A stretch of DNA of 64,000 nt from Ypsolopha sequella (Eukaryota > Arthropoda > Insecta > Lepidoptera > Ypsolophidae), in contig OW203984.1 of NCBI GenBank assembly GCA_934047225.1, positions 8,751,201-8,815,200 of the forward strand, in the 5' to 3' direction. Both the position numbers and the translations under genes were made by a program. Below the pieces are notes generated by a model. It ran no database searches. It was not told the DNA's origin and saw only the letters and a program-made list of their open reading frames with translations. Every line of letters starts with the position of its first letter. Within the stretch, counting starts at the first letter, position 1. Of this stretch, positions 1 to 9,785 are shown piece after piece.

Positions 1-270
1 CATATAACATATATGTTACAAATAACATATTATGTTAGCTTATATTAATATAACATTTTTGTATTATTGATTTCTAAGTATACCGGGTATAAATGGACTG
101 GCGTCTTTTAATTCAACCATATATTCTAATATTCTACTGATAAATAAATAAATATTAAGTTGGTCACTTAAACTTCCTAAATAATTTTAAATTATTCGTT
201 ATAATATAAAAAATAATTTTATTATTGAACGTCAACCGTTGCATTGGCGTGTTCAATGTCTATGGATGCC
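1..270. other. AT-rich DNA, nothing recognised
   Basis: Very AT-rich sequence with short TA-rich runs. No coding potential, repeat family or RNA gene was recognised. Confidence 0.5.
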
Positions 271-443
271 TATTAAGGCGATTACTGTCGCCAAATTAGC
301 AGCTCGATGTTTGTCGGTACGAATATTGACGGAAACGACATTAAAATAACGTTCATATCAGCGCGCAATGCATAGTGGCTGTTACGACGCTCGCTGCGTC
401 CTTGATAGGGGGAAATGGGAGAAAATAATACATTTCATATGGA
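271..443 (+). repeat. Dispersed repeat, copy 1 of a local pair
   Basis: Shares, in the same orientation, an ordered set of blocks with 732-905: ATTAAGGC, TCGGTAC, CATATCAGCGCGCA and AGGGG followed by AAAATAATAC. The copies are diverged and about 460 bp apart. No coding content; family unknown. Confidence 0.6.
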
Positions 444-731
444 CGTAATTTTTCGATTGAATAATGCTATGTCATGTTTATAGCTATCAAATGTATCTAT
501 TACTCAAAGCATAAATTAATTAAATCCACCAAGCCGCTTAGGAGCAGTAGGGAATTCAAGCCAAAAAACACAATTTGGTTGAGTTTATTTTTCAAAAAGA
601 AGTTTTGGTGGTATGAAAAAGAAAAATGTTGCATATGTTGTGTTAGAATTGATAATTTATATACAATTTTTTCAATATTTTTGGTTTGGCCATAAACGAG
701 GAGTAGGCTTCAGAAAGTACCCATTTGGCAA

Positions 732-905
732 TATTAAGGCCCTTAAGGGGAGGTAGTCGCCAACGACCTTGAGTTCACTTGTTTCGGTACAAATATCGAC
801 AGAAACTATACTGAAATAACATCCATATCAGCGCGCATTGCATTACGACGTCGCAGGGTCTCCGGATAGCGCATGATAGGGGAAAATAATACTTTTCACA
901 TGGAA
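732..905 (+). repeat. Dispersed repeat, copy 2 of a local pair
   Basis: Direct-orientation partner of 271-443 with the same block order (ATTAAGGC, TCGGTAC, CATATCAGCGCGCA, AAAATAATAC). Either a diverged tandem-like duplication or two insertions of one family. Confidence 0.6.
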
Positions 906-1142
906 GCGATGGCCGGAAAAAAAATCCATAGATGATTTTTCTAAGCAATATTTTTCTTTAGTGCAAGAAACATACAAATACCATTTTGATGGTTTCAAAG
1001 AAATAACCAATTTCACTTAATATTAGTCTAAATACAGCTTGATTTATTTCCATACTTACTGTTCTTTTAACGCAAGAATAATTCTCAGAAATTTATTTTT
1101 TCCTTATATTTTAAATAACTATTTGATAGGGATAGGCCTTTC

Positions 1143-1410
1143 ATAATTCAAAAACGAATGGTACGAAGGTTAGCTAGGGCACCGCCGGGATCGCCAGCAA
1201 AAAAAACTGCTCATCGACCTTGGCATCCTGACTGTCCCGAGTATTTACATCATGGAACCCCTCCCCTCTGAATTTCCCGATAGGGAGTGTGTGGTCCATG
1301 GATATAATCTTAGGAATATGCAAGACCCGCGCTTACCTAGGCACCGACTGGACAAATATGCCAGATCAGTACATGTTATGGGGGTAAAGAAGGGGATAGA
1401 AATAATTGTT
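1143..1410 (+). pseudogene. Non-LTR retrotransposon reverse transcriptase C-terminal relic
   Basis: Conceptual translation gives the typical tail of insect non-LTR (jockey/CR1/RTE-like) ORF2 proteins. From 1143, one frame reads IIQKRMVRRLARAPPGS. After a run of A at about 1199-1206 the match moves to another frame reading LGILTVPSIYI, then HGYNLRN, then LPRHRLDKYARS. In this family those blocks follow each other at the end of the polymerase protein (ILTLPSLYI, HSYNTRN, PRHRL). The frame change and the absence of upstream polymerase show a dead, 5'-truncated copy. A Lys/Glu-rich open stretch continues to 1572 but is not recognisable. The exact clade cannot be assigned by eye. Confidence 0.72.
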
Positions 1411-1545
1411 GAAAAGAAAGAAAGAAGAAAGAAAGAAAAATTTATTTGCATAAATTGTGGTATACATAGAGATGGTGAGGTACACAAAATTTGTTCAGCA
1501 CAGTTTACCTTATTCAGGCATGCAAATTTTAGATTAGGTATACAT

Positions 1546-1768
1546 TTTATAATATCTATTGAGATGAAATGAGGTCTTCAAACACACTTTTTCTCCTTGT
1601 TTGACGAATGGGAACCATATACAGAAGTCATATATTGAAATATTTATTTGAAATTTTGCTGGCTATTTTAGTTTTTTTATAAAAATTATAAAACTAAAAT
1701 TTTTCGCTTTCGCCCTGAATCCGCCCCTCTCGCACTGAGCGTGTCTTCGCTTGGAGTGACAGTGACAA
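1546..1768 (+). repeat. Dispersed repeat family A, 3' part, diverged
   Basis: Matches the 3' portion of the family seen in full at 21040-21441. Shared blocks include GAAATGAGGTCT, TTTGACGAATGG, GAATCCGCCCCTCTCGCACTG and the GGAGTGACAGTGAC end. Non-coding. Confidence 0.55.
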
Positions 1769-1878
1769 AAATAAAATTCGCATATCCTCTTAAACAATAT
1801 TATTCCTGTTCAAACAAGACCTATAACAAAGAAATCGGTCTAGTAGTTCTTGTATTACAGTGAAAAAACTGAAGTACT

Positions 1879-2042
1879 GCGGGTCTACCACGTAATTCTG
1901 ATTTTCATCAACATCAACTTGAGATTGAAATTTGTCGTGCGTTCGACGACACCTGCCTAACATGTCATCTCTTTTGCACGCGTTGAATTTTGCATGCATT
2001 TGCTTGAAGTTGATACAAATCAGAATTACGCGGTAGACCCGC
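1879..2042. mobile_element. Hairpin MITE, GCGGGTCTACC family, copy 1
   Basis: The ends are inverted: GCGGGTCTACCACGTAATTC on the left and GAATTACGCGGTAGACCCGC on the right, in a 164-bp element without coding capacity. The inner arm sequences differ between the two ends, and both versions occur in other copies, so arms appear to have been exchanged. Other copies: 32088-32252, 48531-48693, 50776-50937. Confidence 0.8.
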
Positions 2043-2273
2043 TGGTCCGCCATCTTTGATTACTGCCCCCTCCCCCTTCCACCACTTGGCCACTCTAAGA
2101 CCGACAGGTGCGTGTTGAGGACATCAAGACAAATTCAACGGTACCAGTCGTAGTTATTTAGAGGAGTGGCAGATAAAACTCAAGATCTCGAGCACTTTTC
2201 GTCGAAAATTAATTCCCCTGTAACTTCTTAGTTGAATTTCTAAAATTATCTGCCCCACAAACTTAAACTTTAA

Positions 2274-3240
2274 AGCAGATTCTGAAGGCTTTAATTTTAG
2301 TTAAGTGCTGTCAGAACTATTTTTTTTCAAAGTAATTTAGCTTCGGTTCCTTTACACTTAGGACTATTTTGCAATGAAGAAAATAAAATGAATTATAATT
2401 ATTCTCTATCATTTTGTCTTAATCAATTCTAATTTAGTTATAATTTTATTTTATATTTATATAACATGAGATTAAAATTCTCCACTTTTAGGCAAACATT
2501 TTTGGCTGGTATTTACTAGAACGGATAAATAAACGATTACCCTCACTACAAAAATGTGTTAGTGTCATTGATCGCACTGGCTGATGTAAACTATTTATTG
2601 TGTAATGAGCGGTTTTCCAGACTGACCTTGATCAAGCTTTCAGAGGTAAACATAGATGGCGTTACCCTGCTTTCAAGTGTCAAAAATCAAAGATTATTTT
2701 TTAATCTGTGGGCAGCAATATTTTGTGGGCTAAAAAATTTCAAGTCAAGTGTCAAATCCAACAACACCCTTCACAAAAATATTCTTATTTTATTGTGTAT
2801 ATATGGTTTTGTTTTCTACTTGGTTTTTCATTCAACTTTCAACATGGTCAGCCCATGCGTTGTGGCTAATTGTAAAAATATAGGAATACACAGTTTCCCT
2901 AAGAATTCACTATGGAAAGAACAATAGATCTTAGCAATAATACATGAATCTAGTGTTGCCAGAAACACATTTATTGACACTTTTAGTACAAGCTGCACCA
3001 TCTATCGAGTCGTTCGGTACTACTTTTTCTTTTTTTATTTGACTTTGAAAACCCCTCATTAAGATCTTATATTAATTCCTTTGATAATATCATAAAGGCG
3101 AAACCGGTCAGGAAGTTCTAAATAAATTTGTGGGATACTACAAAGGAATTTTCTGTTCATAAATACGCTTGATACGATTGATTTAATAAGAAAATGTAGT
3201 TTGACAGCACTTAATCTAAAATTAAAGCCTTCAGAACCTA
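2274..3240 (+). mobile_element. Candidate THAP-containing DNA transposon relic (Kolobok-like)
   Basis: Inverted termini of about 45 bp: left TTCTGAAGGCTTTAATTTTA then AAGTGCTGTCA, right TGACAGCACTTAA then TAAAATTAAAGCCTTCAGAA. TTAA lies directly outside each end (2270-2273 and 3241-3244), the target duplication used by Kolobok and piggyBac elements. Inside is the start of a THAP domain (2844-2927). THAP domains occur in Kolobok and P-element transposases, so TTAA plus THAP points to Kolobok. TTAA is common by chance in AT-rich DNA, so the class is an inference. At 967 bp it is far too short to be autonomous. Confidence 0.5.
2844..2927 (+). pseudogene. THAP zinc-finger N-terminus, truncated
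   Basis: The ATG at 2844 opens a 27-residue peptide, MVSPCVVANCKN then IGIHSFPKN then SLWKEQ, ended by TAG at 2925. THAP domains (DNA-binding C2CH zinc fingers of P and Kolobok transposases and of cellular THAP proteins) begin this way: Met, a Cys-x4-Cys pair (C5 and C10 here), then an H-x-F-P block. The later Cys-x2-His ligands and the conserved Trp and Pro were not found after the stop. The stop sits where the family usually has Trp, so TAG may derive from TGG. Its position between inverted termini suggests the start of a degraded transposase gene. Confidence 0.45.
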
Positions 3241-3244
3241 TTAA

Positions 3245-3935
3245 GTGTTTCCTTGATGCAATCTTGCTATTACGAGTAAAAGATTGAAATAAAAGCGGAA
3301 CTTTGAACAGCAGAATTTAGTTATCCGGAACCTTAAAACAATTACCGCTGGCGCCCTTGAAAAGCCGCGATAAGGTCCGGTTTAATTCATTACGTTAGTA
3401 AAAAATTCTAAAAACGTATACCTACCTATGATAAACTTCAGAATATCTGAAATGATTGTGCTGAGATTAAAATTAAAATTTGTTATCAAGAACTTTGCCT
3501 AATTAATACCAAAACAAGGTCTAAATTAAGCTTATTTAAGACTAAGATTTGATTTAAGTATTTATGTTGGCAAAGAAACAAATTGAAACTTAGTCAAATT
3601 AAACATATTAGAGGTATAACTACAATTGACTTCCGATTTTGTAAAATTTTAGTTACAATAATTGTAATTATTTACAATACGACGAAGATATCATTATTTG
3701 AAAAGTCGTGCGAGAAAGTGCGATGCACGTACCAAGGCCGCCAGCGTATTACATTGAATTCGTCGGAACAACTTGCTGGGCGCAGTCATTGGACTGCCTT
3801 GGACTTGAGACCAAAATGGTAGAGGAAGTAATATGTGCAAATTACGCGAGTTAGTTGCTGACCCCTGGTTATGTGGAAGAGGAAGTACGGAAGTATTTTT
3901 TTCTCATCTATACTAATCATAAACTATTTAAATCT
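3245..3935. other. No gene recognised
   Basis: AT-rich sequence with short open frames only, none with recognisable residues. Confidence 0.5.
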
Positions 3936-4126
3936 ATACATATAAACGTATTCTGACTGAGTGAGTATGCCTGACTGATCTATCAACGTCCAGACCAAAC
4001 GGCTGTACCAAGGAACATGAAATTTGGACTGTAAGTTCCTTGTATGACGAATACATCCGCTAAGAACGGAGTTTAGGGAATTCCCGCGCGATCGGAAGAA
4101 ACGTTGATCCACGTGCGGGTTGTCAG
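3936..4126 (-). repeat. Lepidopteran-type interspersed repeat fragment
   Basis: Contains CTGACTGA boxes, TATCAACGTCCAGACCAAAC and a block reading GGAACATGAAATTTGGA. Similar blocks (CTGACT repeats, then TCAACGC, CAGCCCAAAC and a tagged Leu/Lys-like segment) occur at 4905-5727, 24785-24900, 51217-51300 and 59485-59600. Confidence 0.5.
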
Positions 4127-4424
4127 CTAATTAAAACTGCCTATAGCTGAAGTGTCAATCTGTTTGAATTGTGGAATTGTGGCATGTTGGTGGAGGATAA
4201 CACAGGGCCCCGGAAAAAATTTGGCAATACATACTCGTAGATAATAATAATGTAAAAATTTTTAATTTTCCTAGTTTTGTTTTATTGGACACACAGTCAC
4301 ACAGAAATCGTGATACATGTAATAATAGTAACAATAGAATAAACATGGAGGTTCCTAAAATAAGAAATCAAAATAAAGTATGCGTAATATAGAAAAAAGT
4401 AAAAGAAAAACATAAACAACATAA
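4127..4424. other. No gene recognised
   Basis: AT-rich interval just before the hAT element at 4433. Nothing recognisable on either strand. Confidence 0.5.
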
Positions 4425-4432
4425 ACAATGAC

Positions 4433-4838
4433 TAGGGCTGCCACCTTTCAAAATGTGTAGGCCGGAGATTTTGAAAAAGTCGCTATTTTATGAAATAAAA
4501 TAAAATATAAATATAATTAATTAAAATACAATACAAATAAAATAGCGTTGTTCGGTACTGCTTCATTTTTAAATCATATTTTTTGTTAGTTTGTGATTGT
4601 TTTCAACAATTTGCGATCTTTTGTTGCCCTGGTTTTTAAAAGAACATTAAAAAGTTCTTGGAAGTTACAAAATTTATCTTTACTATTAACTCCGGCTTCA
4701 CCATATCCACTGATACTAACGTGTCGTGCTGTTAGTAACGGCTGGCTCTCACTCTCACCGTTCGGTCCGACCCGGAGATGAACAAGCACCACTCAAACCC
4801 GTAGACACCGGGTCAAACCCGGAGGGTTGGCAGCCCTA
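4433..4838. mobile_element. Non-autonomous hAT element with 8-bp target duplication
   Basis: A 406-bp element begins TAGGGCTGCCACC and ends GGTTGGCAGCCCTA, imperfect terminal inverted repeats. The same 8 bases, ACAATGAC, lie immediately outside at 4425-4432 and 4839-4846. An 8-bp duplication with a TAGGG-type terminus is the signature of the hAT superfamily. No transposase remains. The perfect duplication suggests a fairly recent insertion. Confidence 0.85.
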
Positions 4839-4904
4839 ACAATGACACAAAAAGCACAGAAGGTTATAAATATGTCGAACTGAATTTTAAATTATTTTAT
4901 TATT

Positions 4905-5727
4905 ATAATCTTTATATATAAAATGGTAACCTGACTGCCTTGACATATCAACGCAAAGCGTTAACCACTGGACCTAGAAACTCGAAATTTTGCACGTAGA
5001 TATACCTTATACAGTGTAGGCATCTACTAAGGAAGGATTTTTGGAAATTCTTAAATAGGGAATGAAAGTTTGGATGAATATTTAATTTTGTTTTTATGCT
5101 GACGGTTGAAAATAAATTTATGCATCTCTCAGCGTTTTCGATAATTCCATCCCCGAAGGGTTGAATAGATGAAGTTGTGTATAGAGAGTCCTCTAAATTT
5201 ATTATTTAGGCTTATGGTTGGAAACTAACGCAACGTGTATCGGTGTTGTTGGAATTTCACCCCTTAAGGGGGTGAAAAGGAAGATACAATTTTGTATTCA
5301 AGTTTTTCATTCATTACATTTTGTAATAATATACACGTGTATCGTGCTATTACTAAGCCTCTACTGCCGTTCATCTTTCATCTCCCCATACATTGACTCT
5401 TATTTTTTTTTCAGTTAAAGAGAAGTCCTGACTCACTCACTTACTCATAAACGCCCAGCCCAAACCCTTACACCTAGAAAGCTAGATAATATCAAATACT
5501 ATAATTTTTTCGAGGTTTTGTGTAAACCCTTTGGGTTTCAATTTATTTTTATTTTTATTATTTGCTGTGATAGATAGAGGCCATAGTAACACGTAATTCA
5601 ACTCGCTGCCTATAACGGCTGAAACTGTAGACCTCAGTGACAGATGGACAGACAGACAGACAGACAGAGAGTGGAAGCTTACTAATAGGGTCACGTTTGG
5701 CACCCTTCGTGTACGGAACCCTAATTA
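4905..5727 (+). repeat. Composite of lepidopteran interspersed repeats
   Basis: Contains two CTGACT/TCAACGC-type heads (near 4928 and 5428), a CACCCCTTAAGGGGGTGAA block near 5257, an (ACAG)n run at 5645-5668 and the TACGGAACCCTAA terminus of the GGCCAAGTGCG family at 5713-5725. These pieces recur elsewhere in the window, so this is a mosaic of repeat insertions without coding content. Confidence 0.55.
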
Positions 5728-6286
5728 ACTATTTATATCATAAATATAAATATACTTACACAAAGCATGTTTTGGAGCAGATTAATTGTAATAAATTTTG
5801 TTACATATTGGAAATCGGTAAATTGTATTACGTATTGGGAATCTGGAAATTGTGTTTCATATTGAGGATTGATCATCTGTTAATAATAGAATAAATATAC
5901 CAAAGTTTATTGGCTTCGTTACACTATTTTTTATCCTTTCTGATTTGTCGATGTAAACATTAAACTTGTAATGCTATCATGGAAACATTTTAATTTGTGA
6001 CAATAACATGTTTTCTTGTTTTTGATACAAACGTATTTAAACCTGTAATATTGGGAAACAAAACTAGCAATAGAATTCTATTATAAGACTAATAATATCA
6101 TATAAGAAATATGTACTCGAAAAACCAAATAAAAATTTAAGATATATTTGAATATCACAAAAATAGACAGAATATAAATACAGTAACATCTACAATAAAA
6201 ATAGTAACTTCTTACACCGGCACAGGTATGAAAAGTTTATATTACTTGATAATTTAAAATACATTCATCTAATACTATTCATTAAT
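5728..6286. other. AT-rich DNA, nothing recognised
   Basis: Contains short local repeats of the form ATATTGGGAAT. No protein or RNA gene seen. Confidence 0.5.
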
Positions 6287-6712
6287 TCCCATGGCTTAAT
6301 TTTTAAAAGGTTTTTTTTTCAGAGGATTTACGTCATTTTAGGACATAGTTTTCATTATTTTGGTATATAAATTAACCATTACTTTCTATGATTTTGTAAA
6401 GAATTGTCCGATGACCTTGTCACTTGAGAATTTTAGACATTATACTGATTGTGATGTGTGAATGCATATAAAAAAAAAGTGGTCTGTCTCTGTCTGTCTA
6501 CTCATCTGTCATCTAGCTGTCAAATTAGTCTGAAGCAAATTATTATAAATTTATCTTGATAGCAAAGGACACATTTCTAAACAGCCATTACTCAAGTGAC
6601 GTCACACGAGGGCAAATGGAAGTTGCAGCCTTTTCGTAAATGAGGTTTTTTAGACCAAAACTTCGAAAATACGGCTTATTAAACCTAAATCTCGAAATGG
6701 TTTACGAATTAA
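6287..6712 (+). repeat. Dispersed repeat family B, copy 1
   Basis: About 420 bp, highly similar to 11521-11980 and, reversed, to 49110-49515. Landmarks in order: CCATGGCTTAATTTTTAAAA, GGACATAGTTTTCATTATTT, TGGTCTGTCTCTGTCTGTC, AAGTGACGTCACACG, AATACGGCTTATTAAACC. Non-coding; family unknown to me. Confidence 0.8.
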
Positions 6713-6966
6713 AATCTATGCCAATTGCTGCTCAAATCTCGAAAAATAAGTCTGTGTTATATGTACTAAATTTTAGTGCAGTAGGCATTTAAATTTCCTG
6801 TGCGAAAGTAGTTACTTACAGGCATTTACATAGTACCAGCCATTTGTCTGTTACCAACTTTCGTAGACTGATAAATGCCTCGTTTGCTTCAACTATTTCA
6901 CTTTCTGGTTCTTATTTTAAAATTAATTAATTAAACCTATGCCTAATGTTTGCATGTGCACGTTTC

Positions 6967-7103
6967 TTTGAGGCTGGTGACTGATGGAGACCCCCTCGAA
7001 GTAATTCGGGGGAGAGTAAGAGGACAGCTCACAGGCAAAAAACCAGGAGGTCCACCATTACATGCCTGGGATCGATGGATGGCGGTATATCCATCCCTAA
7101 TAG
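6967..7103 (-). repeat. SINE-like repeat family C, partial
   Basis: Reverse-orientation fragment of the family at 32820-33182 and 58838-59216. Shared blocks include CCCCCTCGAAGTAATTCGGG, GAGTAAGAGGACAGCTCAC and GATGGCGGTATATCCATCCC. Confidence 0.75.
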
Positions 7104-7402
7104 CCGGCAGAAGTTTGCCTCTCGTTATAGTGACTGAACTATTTATTTGTAATCGTGGAAACTGAGTTGTGAATTGTGATCCAATATTGAATTTTGTCAA
7201 AGTAAAGACAACTTTCCAACATATATTTTTTTTTTTTTTTACATATAACAAGTAGTTATTAATTGTGAAATTTAGTGTGAATAGCCTCTTTAGCTACTAG
7301 ATTTGGTCACAATTAGGCTTCTAGACCTGAATTTACACTACTAAATCATTCTATTGTTTGAACTTAAATAGCAGAACTGCAAACTTCTTCGACCCTTAAT
7401 GG
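7104..7402. other. No gene recognised
   Basis: A T-run near 7227 and AT-rich sequence; nothing assignable. Confidence 0.45.
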
Positions 7403-7640
7403 TTAAGAGCGGTTTCGCAGCTGGATTGTGAAAAACCCGAATTAATCGAAACAGAACACTTAAATTCAACATTCACTCAATATTTATTCAACAAAACCTT
7501 ATTACCTATGTGTTGTGTATGCTGCCATCGCAATTTTTGAATTTCTAATTTACAGAAACCAATGGAAACTTTGCGATGGCAGCATACACAATACATAGGT
7601 AATAAGGTTTTGTTGAATAACTATGGAGTGAATTTTTTGT
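7403..7640. mobile_element. Foldback element family D, copy 1, upstream of the lipase gene
   Basis: The two arms are inverted copies: CAACAAAACCTTATTACCTA then TGTTGTGTATGCTGCCATCG on the left, and CGATGGCAGCATACACAATA then CATAGGTAATAAGGTTTTGTTG on the right, with a short spacer. Outside the arms, the left side has TTAAGAGCGGTTTCGCAG. Other copies: 42900-43075, 59752-60043, 62231-62530. It ends about 230 bp upstream of the lipase start codon. Confidence 0.8.
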
Positions 7641-7871
7641 GTTTTAAAGCGTACCTATAACCAGTGAAAAACAACTGATTCCGATGAACGTGAGGAAGAA
7701 AACAACGAATCTTCATTGACGTATTGAACCACGAGCGTGTGCACTAGTTCACCTTAACCTTGCAAGCTTTGCTGCTCTGGACAAACTGAACAGTCTTTAC
7801 GTATACATACTTATTTGACTGTTAACATACAAGATCGTTCAGTAACATTTTGGCGCTTCCCGAAACCAGTC

Positions 7872-9086
7872 ATGAATCGCTTACACATATTTTTGTTTAT
7901 AATAGTGATTAACATAAACTGGCATTGCTACGCATTTAAGATCAACTCTTTGCTCAACAATGATACATATCCGGGTGAAGACTTTTCAGACGCTTATTTA
8001 AGTTCTTTTGAGTTGATAAACAAATATGGGTATCAACCAGAGAAACATACAGTGATAACTGAAGATAGTTATATAGTGAATTTGTTTCGGTTGCCCCGAA
8101 ATGGACCTCCGGTGCTGTTGGTGCATGGAATCTCTGACAGTTCCGATGCCTGGTTGGTGTTAGGTCCTGGTGAATCGTTAGCTTTTATGTTGGCTGATGC
8201 AGGATTTGACGTGTGGCTGTACAACGCTAGAGGAAACAAGTACAGCAAGGATCACGCGAAGAATATCACAGGGAAGACGTACTGGGACTTCAGCTTTGAA
8301 GAATTGGGACTGTATGATTTACCAGCGACTATCGATTACATTCTCTTCACGACAGCGAGAGCTAAAATATCTTACGTTGGATTCTCAGAAGGTACGACGA
8401 CATTTTTGGTCATGTGCTCTTCAAAACCGGAATACAATGGAAAAATTGAACAGGCGATTTTATTAGCACCTGTTGCGTGGTTGAACAACATAAAACATCC
8501 TTATGCTAAAGTTATCGCAAGAAACTTAGATACCTTGCTGCCTATTCTTGACTCATTAAACTTACATGAACTTTATCCAGATACAAAACTATTGAATCGA
8601 TTTCATGCGACAGCATGCAGACCACGGCGAGAATTGAAATTTATTTGCAATTTGGAATATCTTGTTTCGTTTGGAATAACGAATCCGTCAAATATTTCTC
8701 CAGATAAATTCCCAATAATCGCAAGTCATGTACCTGCTGGTTCCTCAACTAAATCCTTTGTGCATTACTTGCAAAATTACATTTCTAGAAGGTTTTCTAG
8801 ATTCGACTATGGACCTATGAGCAATCAAGTACACTACAAATCTAAGACACCACCCGAATACAACGTGTCTAGTATCACTGCACCTATTTCCATGTTCTTT
8901 AGTGAAGAAGATTGGTTTAGTTCAGCTGCAAACTATAAACTATTGAAAAAAACATTACCAAATGTTATTAGGTCGATCGTGTTTGAAAGATCGTTGGACT
9001 TTACTCATATTGAGTTTACTTATGGATCTCGTGTAAAAACCATGGTGAATGATGTTATTATCAACATATTGCTAAATAAGGGTTGA
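7872..9086 (+). CDS. Secreted acid-lipase-like enzyme (lipase 3 type), single exon
   Basis: Encodes a 404-residue alpha/beta-hydrolase of the insect lysosomal/gastric acid lipase family, which hydrolyses ester bonds of neutral lipids. The frame is open from 7815, but that upstream codon is TTG; the first ATG is at 7872 and is followed by a hydrophobic signal segment (about residues 4-21, cleavage likely after HCYA). Family blocks in order: VLLVHG oxyanion region (about 81-86), FDVWLYNARGN (about 112-122), FSFEELGLYDLPATIDYIL (about 140-158). The nucleophile elbow is GFSEG with Ser172, where many relatives have GHSQG. The likely acid is Asp347 in EEDWF and the base His379 in FTHIEF, so the triad is complete. 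Four N-glycosylation sequons are visible (NDT, NIT, NIS, NVS). The length matches the family and no intron, stop or frameshift is seen. The exact substrate cannot be told from sequence. Neighbours are repeats only. Confidence 0.9.
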   Translation: MNRLHIFLFIIVININWHCYAFKINSLLNNDTYPGEDFSDAYLSSFELINKYGYQPEKHTVITEDSYIVNLFRLPRNGPPVLLVHGISDSSDAWLVLGPGESLAFMLADAGFDVWLYNARGNKYSKDHAKNITGKTYWDFSFEELGLYDLPATIDYILFTTARAKISYVGFSEGTTTFLVMCSSKPEYNGKIEQAILLAPVAWLNNIKHPYAKVIARNLDTLLPILDSLNLHELYPDTKLLNRFHATACRPRRELKFICNLEYLVSFGITNPSNISPDKFPIIASHVPAGSSTKSFVHYLQNYISRRFSRFDYGPMSNQVHYKSKTPPEYNVSSITAPISMFFSEEDWFSSAANYKLLKKTLPNVIRSIVFERSLDFTHIEFTYGSRVKTMVNDVIINILLNKG

Positions 9087-9121
9087 AGGAATACATACCT
9101 AATAACAGTTCTTAACATTAT

Positions 9122-9240
9122 CGTCACGTCCGATTCATCCCCGATGGGGTGTCAGAGGTGTTCCCAAGAGTGAACTGTGAAATGCAAGTCGCAATCCACA
9201 CTTTGAACACTCGCTTTTCACCGACGATTATTACGTTCAA
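9122..9240 (+). repeat. Dispersed repeat fragment in the lipase 3' flank
   Basis: Matches 41716-41818 (same strand) and, more weakly, 44181-44275 (opposite strand). Shared blocks include GTGTCAGAGGTGT, AATCCACA and TTTCACCGACGATT. It lies between the lipase stop codon and the poly(A) signals, so it probably forms part of the transcript's 3' UTR. Confidence 0.55.
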
Positions 9241-9249
9241 ATAAATAAA
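9240..9249 (+). promoter_or_regulatory. Candidate poly(A) signals of the lipase gene
   Basis: Two overlapping AATAAA hexamers (9240-9245 and 9244-9249) about 155 bp after the lipase stop codon. The position fits, but the hexamer is frequent in this AT-rich DNA. Confidence 0.5.
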
Positions 9250-9528
9250 AAGATGTGTCATATTCATTATTTTAGATAATATTTATTCACTGTTTATCAT
9301 TTGATATCATGTCAGGTGTCAAATCTGTGTTTTCTACTCATGTTATGTATTTATCAAAATATTGCATTAATTAATGTAAAATAATAAACTAATTAGTTTA
9401 ATAAATCAGTGGGATGCCAAAGGTACAATAAAACAAGTTAATGATCCAAATGATCCAAAAGAATGCTCATCTTTTATTATTCCGGCAGTTTTCTCTTTAT
9501 ACCAGCACCATGACTTTTCATTAGACAT

Positions 9529-9785
9529 CGTAAATATCTGTTCCGTTCAATAGTTTCTCCAAAAGCAAATGTGTCCCTCTCTGAACACCGAATTATATTT
9601 TATTTACTAATAATACTACATTTCTCTTTCATCACAATGAATTCTCTGATCCGATTTCGTAAATATCTGTTCCGTTCAATAGTTTCTCCAAAAGCAAATG
9701 TGTCCCTCTCTGAACACCGAATTATATTTTATTTACTAATAATACTACATTTCTCTTTCATCACAATGAATTCTCTGATCCGATT
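9529..9785 (+). repeat. Tandem duplication, about 129-bp unit, two copies
   Basis: Two nearly identical adjacent units (9529-9656 and 9657-9785), each starting TCGTAAATATCTGTTCCGTT and ending with TGAATTCTCTGATCCGATT. The near identity suggests a recent duplication. The open frame across it only reflects the doubled sequence. Confidence 0.9.

Noticed and set aside
7815..7871. Upstream extension of the lipase coding region by 19 codons
   Set aside because: It would need a TTG start; the first ATG at 7872 directly precedes a good signal peptide.
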